In this document: positions 10,600 through 20,152 of the stretch, piece after piece | Position numbering within the stretch: position 1 is the stretch's first letter | Layout of the letters: each line of letters begins with the position of its first letter | The notes under the pieces: generated by a model | Seen by the model: only the letters and a program-made list of their open reading frames with translations | Told to the model about the DNA's origin: nothing | The model's database searches: none | Made by a program: the position numbers and the translations under genes | NCBI GenBank assembly: GCA_963779055.1 | Contig: CAVZWN010000001.1 | Span: forward strand, 310,001 to 374,000 | DNA length: 64,000 nt | DNA from: Sulfurimicrobium sp963779055 | GTDB taxonomy: Bacteria; Pseudomonadota; Gammaproteobacteria; Burkholderiales; Sulfuricellaceae | Reading direction: 5' to 3'

Positions 10600-13255
10600 A
10601 TGGCAGCAATCCCCGACATGGACCCTCAGGAAACGCAGGAGTGGCTGGATGCCCTGGATGCGGTTCTCGAGCTGGAAGGTGTGGAGCGAGCTCATTTTCT
10701 GCTGGAGCAGATGATCGACAAGGCGCGCCGGAGCGGCGCTAATCTGCCTTATTCGGCCAGCACGGCTTATCTCAATACCATTCCGGTGCCGCAGGAAGAA
10801 CGCTTTCCCGGCGATCTCGCGCTGGAACGCCGTATCCGCGCCCTGATCCGCTGGAACGCCATCGCCACGGTGATGCAGGCGAACAAGAAAAGCCCCGGTG
10901 TTGGTGGTCATATTGCCAGTTTCGCTTCCGCTGCGACGCTGTACGATGTGGGTTTCAACCATTTTTTCCATGCGGCTGACGATAAGCATGGCGGCGACCT
11001 GCTGTATATCCAGGGCCATTCCTCACCCGGAATCTACGCCCGGGCTTACCTCGAGGGGCGCCTGACCGACGAACAGATGAAAAACTTCCGTCAGGAAGTG
11101 GATGGCGGCGGCCTGCCTTCCTATCCGCATCCCTGGCTGATGCCCGATTTCTGGCAGTTCCCCACGGTATCCATGGGCCTGGGGCCGCTGACGGCGATCT
11201 ATCAGGCGCGCTTCATGAAGTATCTCAACGACCGCGGCATGGTGAATACCGAGAACCGCAAGGTATGGGCCTTCCTCGGCGACGGCGAGACCGACGAGCC
11301 GGAATCCCTGGGTGCGATTTCCCTTGCCGGGCGCGAGAAGCTCGACAACCTGATTTTCGTGGTGAACTGCAACCTGCAGCGCCTCGATGGCCCGGTGCGC
11401 GGCAATGGCAAGATCATTCAGGAGCTCGAAGGCGTATTCCGCGGTGCGGGCTGGAACGTGATCAAGGTGGTGTGGGGACGTCACTGGGATGCCCTGCTGG
11501 CAAAAGACACCAAAGGCCTGCTGAGAAAACGCATGGAAGAGTGCGTGGACGGCGATTACCAGAACTACAAATCCAAGGATGGCGCTTACGTGCGCCAGCA
11601 CTTCTTCGGCAAGTATCCGGAGCTGCTGGAAATGGTCGCCAATATGTCCGATGACGACATCTGGCGCCTCAACCGCGGCGGACACGATCCATTCAAGGTG
11701 TACGCAGCCTACGCGGCGGCAAGCAAGCACACCGGCCAGCCGACGGTCATTCTGGCCAAGACGGTGAAGGGCTACGGCATGGGACAGTCCGGCGAAGGCC
11801 AGAACGTCACCCACCAGGCGAAGAAAATGTCCGATGCTTCGCTCAAGGCTTTCCGCGACCGCTTCAATATTCCTATTGCAGACGACCAGATTGCCAGCGT
11901 GCCGCTCTACCGGCCAGCCGAGGACAGTCCGGAAATGCAATACCTCAAGGAGCGTCGCAAGGCGCTGGGTGGCTACCTGCCGGCACGGCGCCAGAAGTCA
12001 GAATCTCTGCCTGTGCCTTCGCTCAAGGACTTCGACGCCATTCTGGCCGGAACCGGGGAGCGCGAGATTTCCACCACCATGGCTTTCGTGCGCATTCTCT
12101 CGACGCTGGTCAAGGACAAGGTAATCGGCAAGCACGTGGTGCCCAATCGTGCCCGACGAGGCGCGTACCTTCGGTATGGAAGGCATGTTCCGCCAGCTCG
12201 GCATCTATTCCTCGCAGGGCCAGCTGTATGAGCCGCAGGATGCCGATCAGGTCATGTATTACCGTGAAGCCAAGACCGGCCAGATTCTCGAAGAGGGGAT
12301 CAACGAAGCCGGTGCATTCGCCTCCTGGGTAGCCGCAGCGACCAGCTATAGCAATCATGGCGTGGCGATGATCCCGTTCTACATCTATTACTCGATGTTC
12401 GGCTTCCAGCGCATCGGCGACCTGGCCTGGCTGGCGGGGGATTCGCGTGCGCGCGGCTTCCTGCTGGGCGGCACGGCCGGGCGCACCACGCTCAACGGCG
12501 AGGGCTTGCAGCACGAGGACGGTCATAGCCATCTGCAGGCGGCCACCATCCCCAATTGCATCACCTACGATCCAACCTATGCCTACGAACTGGCCGTGAT
12601 CATCCAGGACGGTCTGCGCCGCATGTACAAGGAACAGGAGGATGTGTATTACTACCTCACGGTGATGAACGAGAATTACGTTCACCCACCCATGCCCAAG
12701 GGCGTGGAGGAGGGCATCATCAAGGGGATGTACCTGCTGAAGAAAGCCGGCAAGAAAAAACTTAAGGTACGTCTGATGGGTTCAGGCACTATCCTGCGCG
12801 AAGTCGAAGCCGCCGCCGAATTGCTGGAAAACGATTTCGGCGTGTCTGCCGAGATCTGGAGCGTCACCAGCTTCAACGAACTGCGTCGTGACGGCCTGGA
12901 TGCCGTACGCTGGAACATGCTGCACCCGGAAAAACCGCAGCGCGAAACTTATGTCGGGAAATGCCTCAAGGGTGGCAAGGAGCCGGTGATTGCTTCCACC
13001 GATTACATGAAGGCCTATGCAGACCAGATCCGCGAATTTGTGCCGGCGAACTTTGTGACGCTCGGCACCGATGGTTTTGGCCGCAGCGACAGCCGCGAAA
13101 AACTGCGCGGTTTCTTCGAGGTGGACCGCTATTATGTGGTTCTGGCTGCGCTCAAGGCTTTGGCAGACGAAGGGGCTTTGCCCGCAGCCAAGGTGAGCGA
13201 GGCGATGAAAAAATACGGCATCGATCCGAACAAGCCGAATCCGGTCACGGTATAA
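10600..13255 (+). CDS. aceE: Pyruvate dehydrogenase E1 component AceE, with one +1 frameshift
   Basis: Homodimeric-type E1 that decarboxylates pyruvate with thiamine diphosphate and acetylates the E2 lipoyl domains. The ATG at 10600 follows AGGAG (10587-10591). The first frame runs to 12231 and the second from about 12149 to 13255; an extra A at 12145/12146 (CCCAATCGTG where CCCATCGTG is expected) joins them into an 884-residue protein with the continuous family sequence VPIVPDEARTFGMEGMFRQ. The ThDP-binding segment GDGETDEPES and downstream EVDGGG-type features are typical. The operon continues with aceF. The break is probably a sequence error, since all the rest is well conserved. Confidence 0.93.
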
Positions 13256-13341
13256 CAAAATGTTCAGCCGCAAGGGACGTCAGGGTGCTCATTTAAAGCA
13301 GCCCGGCTTCCCTTTGTGGTGAAAAGCCAGGAGAAAGAATA

Positions 13342-14643
13342 GTGTCGAACATCAAGGAAGTGCGCGTCCCGGATATCGGAAATTTTCCCGAAGTGGATGT
13401 GATCGAAATTCTGGTCAAGGAAGGCGACGTGGTCAAGGCGGAGGATTCCCTGGTCACGCTGGAGAGCGACAAGGCCACCATGGATATTCCGGCGCCCTTT
13501 GCCGGCAAGGTCAAGGCGGTGCGCCTCAAGGCGGGAGAAAAGGCGGCTGAAGGCACGCTGATTCTGACCATGGAGGTTGCCGAAGGGGGCGCCAGCCAGC
13601 CTGCGGCGCCTGTTTCCCCAGCGGAGGAGGAAACAAAAAAGGCTGCGCCCGCTCCAGCGGCACCGCAAATTTCCCCCGCCGTTCAACCCCCCCCCGCCCC
13701 CCTTGTCAGGGGGGAGCAGGCAGCGGAGAGCGGCGGCAGGGTTCATGCCAGCCCATCGGTGCGTGCCTTTGCGCGCGAACTCGGAGTGGACCTTTCTCTG
13801 GTCAATGGTTCTGGCGCGAAGCGCCGCATTCTCAAGGAAGATGTTCAGGCTTTCGTCAAGGCCGAGCTGGCCAGGCCGCGTGGCGGTGCTGGGAGCGGAC
13901 TGAGCCTGGGACTGGCAGCGATGCCCGCGGTGGATTTTGCAAAATTCGGCCCGGTCGAGATCAAGCCACTTTCCAAGATCAGGAAAATTTCCGGCGCCAA
14001 CCTGCACCGCAACTGGGTGGCCGCACCCCACGTCACGCAGTTCGAGGAAGTGGATATTACCGAGCTGGAAGCGTTCCGCAGAAGCATGCTCGACGAGGCC
14101 GGCAAGCAGGGTGTCAAGCTCACGCTCCTGCCGTTCCTGATGAAGGCGGTGGCGGCAGGCCTGAAAGCCTATCCGGAATTCAATTCCTCCCTCGCGGCGG
14201 ATGGGGAAAGCCTGGTGCTGAAGCAGTATTTCCACATCGGTTTTGCCGCCGATACGCCCGATGGCCTGGTGGTTCCGGTGATCCGCGATGTCGACCAGAA
14301 AGGTCTGCTGGATATCGCCCGTGAACTCGGGGCACTATCAGCCAAGGCGCGCGAGAAGAAAATTTCTCCGGCTGAAATGCAGGGCGGCAGCATGAGTATT
14401 TCCAGTCTGGGCGGTATCGGCGGCACTTATTTCACCCCGATCCTGAACCTGCCGGAAGTGGCGATCCTCGGTGTTTCCCGCTCCAGCATGAAGCCGGTAT
14501 GGAATGGCAAGGAATTTGTGCCGCGTCTCATGCTGCCTTTGTCGCTTTCTTATGATCACCGGGTCATCGACGGCGCGCAGGGTGCGCGCATGACTTCTTT
14601 CCTGAGCGCTGCTCTGTCCGATGTAAGGCGTTTGCTGCTGTAA
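13342..14643 (+). CDS. aceF: Dihydrolipoamide acetyltransferase (E2) of pyruvate dehydrogenase
   Basis: 433 residues; GTG start at 13342 after CCAGGAGAAAG. One N-terminal lipoyl domain (lysine in TLESDKATMDIP), a Pro/Ala linker, a peripheral subunit-binding domain (VHASPSVRAFARELGVDL, about residues 134-170) and the catalytic domain ending in the active-site motif YDHRVIDGAQGARM. It transfers acetyl groups to CoA. It has one lipoyl domain, whereas E. coli has three. The linker is encoded over a C-rich palindrome (see repeat entry). It lies 86 bases after aceE and is separated from lpdA by a chemoreceptor gene. Confidence 0.95.
   Translation: MSNIKEVRVPDIGNFPEVDVIEILVKEGDVVKAEDSLVTLESDKATMDIPAPFAGKVKAVRLKAGEKAAEGTLILTMEVAEGGASQPAAPVSPAEEETKKAAPAPAAPQISPAVQPPPAPLVRGEQAAESGGRVHASPSVRAFARELGVDLSLVNGSGAKRRILKEDVQAFVKAELARPRGGAGSGLSLGLAAMPAVDFAKFGPVEIKPLSKIRKISGANLHRNWVAAPHVTQFEEVDITELEAFRRSMLDEAGKQGVKLTLLPFLMKAVAAGLKAYPEFNSSLAADGESLVLKQYFHIGFAADTPDGLVVPVIRDVDQKGLLDIARELGALSAKAREKKISPAEMQGGSMSISSLGGIGGTYFTPILNLPEVAILGVSRSSMKPVWNGKEFVPRLMLPLSLSYDHRVIDGAQGARMTSFLSAALSDVRRLLL
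13687..13714 (+). repeat. C-tract and REP-like palindrome inside the aceF linker
   Basis: Nine consecutive C residues (13687-13695), then a hairpin-forming CCCCCC-TTGTCA-GGGGGG (13697-13714). It encodes the low-complexity linker PPPPAPLVRGEQ. The pattern of C-run, short spacer and G-run resembles small intergenic palindromes found in many proteobacterial genomes, here captured in frame. Confidence 0.6.
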
Positions 14644-14712
14644 ACCCGCTACCATGGGGGTCGTTCGTGCTTCAAGTGTGTTAAAACAAATAATAACCAG
14701 GGAGTTACATAC

Positions 14713-16338
14713 ATGTTTTCCAGCCTGACGATTAAAACGCGCCTGACCTTCCTTGTCATGCTTCTTTCTGTTTTGCTGGTGGCGGTCGGCGTGCTTGGCC
14801 TGACCGGAATGAGCGGCTCCAACCAGGGCCTGAAAACGGTCTACGAAGACCGTACGGTCCCCCTGATGGATCTGGCTAAAATCATCGACAAGATTAATCT
14901 TGCCCGCCTGAACGCAGTGGTCGCCTCCAATGCCAGCAATCAGGACGTGGTGAAGGATGCAGTCAGCAAGACTGCGTTGCTGGACAAGGAAGTTGATGAA
15001 ATCTGGGTCAAGTACATGGCAACCACTCTCACGCCGGAGGAGAAAAAACTGGCGGATGCCTTCGGGCCGCAGTGGAAAACCTACCAGGAATCGCGCGACG
15101 CCACGTTCAGTGCCGCTGCTGCAGGAAATTTCGAGGCTGCCCGGGAAAATGCCAAAAAAGATGCGGGTCCAAAATACAGTGCTACGCATGAAACCATGTA
15201 TCACCTGATCGAACTCCAGGGAGCGGTCGCAAAGGAAGAGTTTGAAAAGGCGGAGGCCAGCTTTAATTCTATCCGCAACATTTCCATTTTTTCTATTGTG
15301 GGTGGTTTGATTCTGGGGCTTGGCATGGCATTGTGGATTATCCGCTCCATCACCATTCCTCTGGGTGAGGTGCGTTCCACCATCGCCACGATTGAGCGCG
15401 ACAAGGATTTCACGCGCAGCGTAAAGGTCGATAGCCAGGATGAAGTGGGCGAAACTGCGAAATCCTTCAACCAACTGGTCGCGACGATGCGCGAAACCCT
15501 GCATTCCATACTGGAAAATGTGTCGCAGGTGTCCGATTCGGTCGGCAGCCTCGCGGCCAGCTCCAATCAGGTGGCAACCAGTTCGGCCCAGCAAAGCGAA
15601 GCCGCATCGGCCATGGCAGCCTCGGTGGAGCAGATGACGGTGAGTATCAGCCATGTTTCGGACAGCGCTCAGGATGCTCTGGTCATTTCGCGCAAGTCGG
15701 GTGAACTGTCTGCCCAGGGCGGTGAAGTGATCCACCGTGCGGTGGATGAAATGAACCAGATCGCTGGCACCGTGCGTCAGGCGTCTACTGCCATTGATAG
15801 TCTGGGCCAGCAGTCCGACCAGATTACTTCGGTGGTTCAGGTAATCAAGGAAGTGGCGGACCAGACCAATTTGCTGGCGCTCAATGCGGCCATCGAGGCG
15901 GCGCGCGCGGGTGAGCAGGGGCGTGGCTTTGCCGTGGTGGCAGACGAAGTCAGAAAACTGGCCGAGCGCACGACCAAGGCAACCGAAGAAATTGCCTCCA
16001 TGGTTGGCTCCATGCAGGAAAGCGCACGCTCTGCAGTCAGCACCATGGAAAATGCGGTGGCGCGGGTCGGCAGCGGGGCCGCCTTGGCACAGCAGGCCGG
16101 AGAGGCGATCAACCAGATCAAGTCGGGCGCTGATCAGGTGGTCAATGTAGTGAACGATATTTCCGCTGCGCTAGCCGAACAGAGCGTTGCCAGTAACGAT
16201 ATCGCCGCCCATGTGGAGCGCGTGGCCCAGATGACCGAAGAGAACAGCGCTGCCGCGGGTGAAACTGCAAGTTCGGCAGAGCATCTGCAGCAACTGTCGG
16301 TCGAGATGCGCAGCGCAGTGAACAGATTCAAAATTTAA
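14713..16338 (+). CDS. Methyl-accepting chemotaxis protein
   Basis: 541 residues, start ATG behind AGGGAG. Membrane helix about 9-32, a periplasmic four-helix-bundle-type sensor domain (about 33-190), a second membrane helix (about 193-213), a HAMP domain (about 214-268) and a long cytoplasmic signalling coiled coil. The highly conserved hairpin tip is VADQTNLLALNAAIEAARAG followed by GRGFAVVADEVRKLAERT. It would signal to CheA/CheW. No CheB/R-binding pentapeptide is seen at the C-terminus. Its position between aceF and lpdA is unusual; a link between pyruvate or energy metabolism and taxis is only an inference from context. Confidence 0.95.
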   Translation: MFSSLTIKTRLTFLVMLLSVLLVAVGVLGLTGMSGSNQGLKTVYEDRTVPLMDLAKIIDKINLARLNAVVASNASNQDVVKDAVSKTALLDKEVDEIWVKYMATTLTPEEKKLADAFGPQWKTYQESRDATFSAAAAGNFEAARENAKKDAGPKYSATHETMYHLIELQGAVAKEEFEKAEASFNSIRNISIFSIVGGLILGLGMALWIIRSITIPLGEVRSTIATIERDKDFTRSVKVDSQDEVGETAKSFNQLVATMRETLHSILENVSQVSDSVGSLAASSNQVATSSAQQSEAASAMAASVEQMTVSISHVSDSAQDALVISRKSGELSAQGGEVIHRAVDEMNQIAGTVRQASTAIDSLGQQSDQITSVVQVIKEVADQTNLLALNAAIEAARAGEQGRGFAVVADEVRKLAERTTKATEEIASMVGSMQESARSAVSTMENAVARVGSGAALAQQAGEAINQIKSGADQVVNVVNDISAALAEQSVASNDIAAHVERVAQMTEENSAAAGETASSAEHLQQLSVEMRSAVNRFKI

Positions 16339-16376
16339 TCAGCCAGGGTGCTGGCGCACAGGTCACAGGTGGGACT

Positions 16377-18104
16377 ATGAGCAAAATTATCGAAATAACC
16401 GTGCCGGATATTGGTGATTTCAACGATGTGCCGGTGATTGAAATACTGGTCAAGCCGGGTGACAGGGTGGAGAAAGATACATCGCTGGTCGTCCTCGAAA
16501 GCGACAAGTCGACGATGGAAATCCCATCCAGCCATGCAGGTACGGTAAAAGCGATCAAGCTGAAAGTGGGCGACAAGGTCGCCATGGGCAGAGAAATTCT
16601 GACTCTGGAAGTGGAGGAGGCCGCAACCGTTTCTGCGCCTCCTGAGGCAGCCGATGCCACTCCTGCGGTAGCTCAGGTGGCTGCAACACAGGCAGATGGC
16701 GGGCATCATGCAGACGTGGTGGTGCTGGGGGCCGGCCCCGGCGGCTACACGGCGGCCTTCCGTGCAGCCGATCTGGGCAAGAAAGTAATCCTGATCGAGC
16801 GCTATGCTTCGCTGGGCGGCGTCTGCCTCAATGTCGGCTGCATTCCCTCCAAGGCGCTGCTGCATGTGGCCAAGGTGATTTCCGAGGCGGAAGAGATGGG
16901 TGCCCACGGTGTGAAATTCGCCAAGCCCAAGGTCGATATCGATCAGGTGCGGAGCTGGAAGGAAAGCGTAGTGAACCGCCTGACCGGCGGTCTGGCACAG
17001 CTGGCAAAACAGCGCAATGTCCAGGTCATCCACGGCCGCGGGCAATTTATCGCGCCGCACCATATCAGTGTGGAAACGGCTGAGGGCAAGGTGGATGTTT
17101 CCTTCGATAACGCCATCATCGCGGCCGGTTCTCAGGTGGTGAATATCCCCGTATTTCCGGAAGACCCTCGTATTATGGATTCCACTGGCGCCCTGGCGCT
17201 GGCAGAAGTGCCAAAGCGCATGCTGGTGATCGGCGGCGGCATTATCGGGCTGGAAATGGCAACGGTCTATCATGCGCTGGGTTCGAAGATCACGGTGGTG
17301 GAATTGGGCGAGCAACTCATTCCGGGTTGCGACAAGGATATCGTCAAGCCCTTGCACAAGAAGATCGAGAAACAGTACGAAGCCATTTTGCTCAAGACCA
17401 AGGTTGCTGGTCTGGAAGCCAAAAAAGAAGGCATTCTTGCTACTTTCGAGGGTGACAATGCACCTGCCCCGCAGTTGTTTGATCGTGTGCTGGTTGCAGT
17501 AGGCCGCCGCCCGAATGGCAAACTGATTGGCGCCGAGCATGCCGGTGTTGCAGTGAATGAACAGGGCTTCATTCCCGTGGACAGGCAGCAGCGCACCAAT
17601 GCGGCACACATTTTTGCCATCGGCGATATCGTCGGCCAGCCCATGCTGGCGCATAAGGCAGTGCATGAAGCCAAGGTCGCAGCGGAAGTGATTTCCGGGC
17701 ACAAGGCTGCTTTCGATGCGCGCACCATTCCCTCCGTGGCTTACACCGACCCTGAAGTGGCCTGGATGGGGCTGACCGAAACCGAGGCCAAGGCGCAGGG
17801 CATTGAATATGAAAAGGCCAGCTTCCCCTGGGCGGCCAGCGGACGCGCACTTTCGATCGGCGCTGATTATGGCGTCACCAAGCTGCTGCTGGACAAGGAA
17901 ACCCGGCGAGTCATCGGTGCCGGAATCGTTGGCCCGAACGCCGGAGAGCTCATTGCCGAAGCGGTGCTGGCGCTGGAAATGGGGGCCGATGCGCAGGATC
18001 TCGGCCTGACCATTCACCCGCATCCCACGCTCTCGGAAACGCTGTGCTTTGCGGCTGAAATGGCTGAGGGCACGATTACCGATCTGTTCATCAAGCGTAA
18101 ATAA
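16377..18104 (+). CDS. lpdA: Dihydrolipoamide dehydrogenase (E3) with N-terminal lipoyl domain
   Basis: 575 residues: an N-terminal lipoyl domain (lysine in LESDKSTMEIP, residues 1-80), an Ala/Pro linker, then a flavoprotein disulfide reductase. FAD-binding GAGPGGYTAAFRAADLG, redox-active disulfide GGVCLNVGCIPSK, NAD-binding GGGIIGLEMATVY, and the C-terminal His-Pro catalytic pair in IHPHPTLSET. It reoxidises the dihydrolipoyl groups of E2 with NAD+. Fusion of a lipoyl domain to E3 is known in several betaproteobacteria and neisserias. The start lies 39 bases after the chemoreceptor stop, so the two may be co-transcribed. Confidence 0.95.
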   Translation: MSKIIEITVPDIGDFNDVPVIEILVKPGDRVEKDTSLVVLESDKSTMEIPSSHAGTVKAIKLKVGDKVAMGREILTLEVEEAATVSAPPEAADATPAVAQVAATQADGGHHADVVVLGAGPGGYTAAFRAADLGKKVILIERYASLGGVCLNVGCIPSKALLHVAKVISEAEEMGAHGVKFAKPKVDIDQVRSWKESVVNRLTGGLAQLAKQRNVQVIHGRGQFIAPHHISVETAEGKVDVSFDNAIIAAGSQVVNIPVFPEDPRIMDSTGALALAEVPKRMLVIGGGIIGLEMATVYHALGSKITVVELGEQLIPGCDKDIVKPLHKKIEKQYEAILLKTKVAGLEAKKEGILATFEGDNAPAPQLFDRVLVAVGRRPNGKLIGAEHAGVAVNEQGFIPVDRQQRTNAAHIFAIGDIVGQPMLAHKAVHEAKVAAEVISGHKAAFDARTIPSVAYTDPEVAWMGLTETEAKAQGIEYEKASFPWAASGRALSIGADYGVTKLLLDKETRRVIGAGIVGPNAGELIAEAVLALEMGADAQDLGLTIHPHPTLSETLCFAAEMAEGTITDLFIKRK

Positions 18105-18112
18105 CGGCAGGC

Positions 18113-18141
18113 GGCGGGCCATGGCATATCAATGGCCCGCC
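18113..18141. terminator. Strong hairpin after lpdA, terminator-like
   Basis: Perfect 10-bp stem GGCGGGCCAT / ATGGCCCGCC with a 9-base loop, 8 bases after the lpdA stop. No T-tract follows, so efficiency as a factor-independent terminator is doubtful; it may stabilise the 3' end or act with Rho. Confidence 0.5.
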
Positions 18142-18217
18142 GGATATCTGCAGTTCTTTACAGCCGCCATCATGTTGGGCAACATGGCCGGCATGCACCC
18201 GGTATACGGAAGATCCG

Positions 18218-20152
18218 ATGATTAAACCCTTCCAGACATTGAGCTCCAAGCTGGTGAGTATTCTGCTCGCCTTTTTCTGTGTTGCCCTGGTTGCGATCAG
18301 CCTGACGCTGTACGTTTCCTGGCAACTGGAAGGCGGCGCAGCGGCGATCAATGATGCCGGTAGCGAGCGCATGCGCTCTTATCGCCTGGCCTATCTGCTG
18401 ACCTACAATATTTATTTCAGACTGGATCAGGAAAGCATGGCAGGTGAAGTGCAGCGGGAAATGGCTGCTTTCGAGAAAACCCTCATGGATCTGGAGCAGG
18501 GCGACCCGTTGCGCCCCCTGCTTTTGCCCAAGGATGTCGGGGTGCGGCGCCAGATGGCGAACCTCAGGCTGGAGTGGCAGGGACATATCCGGCCTTTGCT
18601 GGAAGGCGTACTGATAAATCAGGATCCCGAATCACGACATCGTCTGCTGAAGGAAATCCGGCCCTCGATAGAAAATTATGTGGGCATGGTCAATGGCCTG
18701 GTGCTGAGCGTCGAGCGTGACAATGCTCATAAAACCAGCTTGCTGCGCTCAATTCAGCTGGGGCTGGTGATGCTGGCCATCATTGGAACGGTGATTCTCA
18801 TTTTTCTGATGTTTCTGCTGATTATTCGCCCCGCTACCAAGCTTCAGGATGGCATACGGCGTATGGCAGCAGAGGATTTCAGCGTTCGCATGCCAGTGGA
18901 AACCCGTGACGAATTCGGTGCGCTGGCACTGGGTTTCAACCAGATGGCGGACCATCTGGAGGGCTTGTATAACACGCTGGAGCAGCGGGTCGAGACGAAA
19001 ACGCATAGCCTGGAAGAAAAAAACCAGGAACTGGGCCTGCTGTATGAGATCACTGCCTTGCTCAATGAACCGGCTGCAGTGGAGGAACTCTGCCGCCGCT
19101 TCATGCGCCGTTTGATGACACAGTTCTCCGCGCAAGGCGGGGCGGTAAGACTGGTGGACCAGGGTACACAGAAAATCCATATGGTGGTGACCGAAGGGCT
19201 GAGCGAGGGGTTCGTGCAGAAGGAGTCCTGCCTCAATATGGGCGAGTGCCTGTGCGGTGGCGCAGCAAGTTTGAAGGCCCCGGCATTTTTCGATCTGATG
19301 CAGCCGACAGAGCTGAAGCTGATGTATAACTGCCGCGACGATGGCTATCGCGCGGTCTCGGTTTTTACCATCCAGGCGAAAAAACGCCTGATCGGTATAT
19401 TCAACCTTTATTTCCACAAGGCGCGCGGCTTCACGCCGATGGAAGTGCATTTGCTGGAAGCCGTGGGCCAGCATCTCGGCGCAGCGATTGAGGGGCAGCG
19501 TCTGGTGTCGCGCGAGAAGGAAATGGCCATCTCGGAAGAGCGTAACCTGCTGGCGCAGGAACTGCACGACAGCATCGCGCAGGGGTTGGCTTTCCTGAAT
19601 ATTCAGATTCAGATGCTGGATGAATCCTTTCGCAAGGGTAATGAAAGTGAAGTGCTGGAGGGCCTCTCCCATATCCGCGCCGGCGTGCAGGAAAGCTACG
19701 ACGATGTGCGCGAACTGCTGGTGCATTTTCGCACCCGTGTCCATCAGGCCGACCTTGAAGGGGCTATTCGCGGGACACTGCAAAAATTCGAGGGTCAGAC
19801 CGGTATCAAGACAACTTTCAATCTCAGTGGAACAGGTGCTCCTCTCGATCCCAGCAATGAAACCCAGGTGCTGCATATCGTCCAGGAGGCGCTCTCCAAT
19901 ATCAGAAAACATGCGCTGGCAAGTGCTGTGGAGGTTGATATCTCGCGCCAGGGTGACTGCGTCATTGCGGTGCGCGATAATGGCCGCGGTTTTAACCCCG
20001 AGTTGCAGCCTGGCGATTCCCATGTCGGCATCAGCATTATGAAGGAACGGGCGCACCGCATCGGAGGTCAGCTCGAAATTCTTTCCATCCCGGGTGAGGG
20101 TAGCGAGATCAGGCTGACCCTGGCTAAATCAGCGTTCAAGGAGGCTGCATGA
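18218..20152 (+). CDS. narX: Nitrate/nitrite sensor histidine kinase NarX-type
   Basis: 644 residues. Two membrane helices (about 13-33 and 178-202) flank a periplasmic four-helix sensor whose first helix carries a P-box-like INDAGSERMRSYRLAY, the nitrate-binding element of NarX/NarQ. It is followed by a HAMP domain, a GAF-like central domain with several Cys (about 270-430), a HisKA_3 phosphoacceptor (LAQELHDSIAQGLAFL) and an HATPase (NIRKHA N-box; DNGRGF G-box). Its stop overlaps the narL start (ATGA), and the nitrate reductase genes follow. It would autophosphorylate in response to nitrate/nitrite and signal to NarL. Confidence 0.93.
   Translation: MIKPFQTLSSKLVSILLAFFCVALVAISLTLYVSWQLEGGAAAINDAGSERMRSYRLAYLLTYNIYFRLDQESMAGEVQREMAAFEKTLMDLEQGDPLRPLLLPKDVGVRRQMANLRLEWQGHIRPLLEGVLINQDPESRHRLLKEIRPSIENYVGMVNGLVLSVERDNAHKTSLLRSIQLGLVMLAIIGTVILIFLMFLLIIRPATKLQDGIRRMAAEDFSVRMPVETRDEFGALALGFNQMADHLEGLYNTLEQRVETKTHSLEEKNQELGLLYEITALLNEPAAVEELCRRFMRRLMTQFSAQGGAVRLVDQGTQKIHMVVTEGLSEGFVQKESCLNMGECLCGGAASLKAPAFFDLMQPTELKLMYNCRDDGYRAVSVFTIQAKKRLIGIFNLYFHKARGFTPMEVHLLEAVGQHLGAAIEGQRLVSREKEMAISEERNLLAQELHDSIAQGLAFLNIQIQMLDESFRKGNESEVLEGLSHIRAGVQESYDDVRELLVHFRTRVHQADLEGAIRGTLQKFEGQTGIKTTFNLSGTGAPLDPSNETQVLHIVQEALSNIRKHALASAVEVDISRQGDCVIAVRDNGRGFNPELQPGDSHVGISIMKERAHRIGGQLEILSIPGEGSEIRLTLAKSAFKEAA

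Noticed and set aside
14338..15735. 465-codon minus-strand open frame opposite the aceF end and chemoreceptor
   Set aside because: It spans two genuine genes on the other strand and encodes His/Arg/Gln-rich non-family sequence.
16335..18122. 595-codon minus-strand open frame opposite lpdA
   Set aside because: lpdA has complete domains and active-site motifs on the plus strand; the antisense frame has no recognisable domain.
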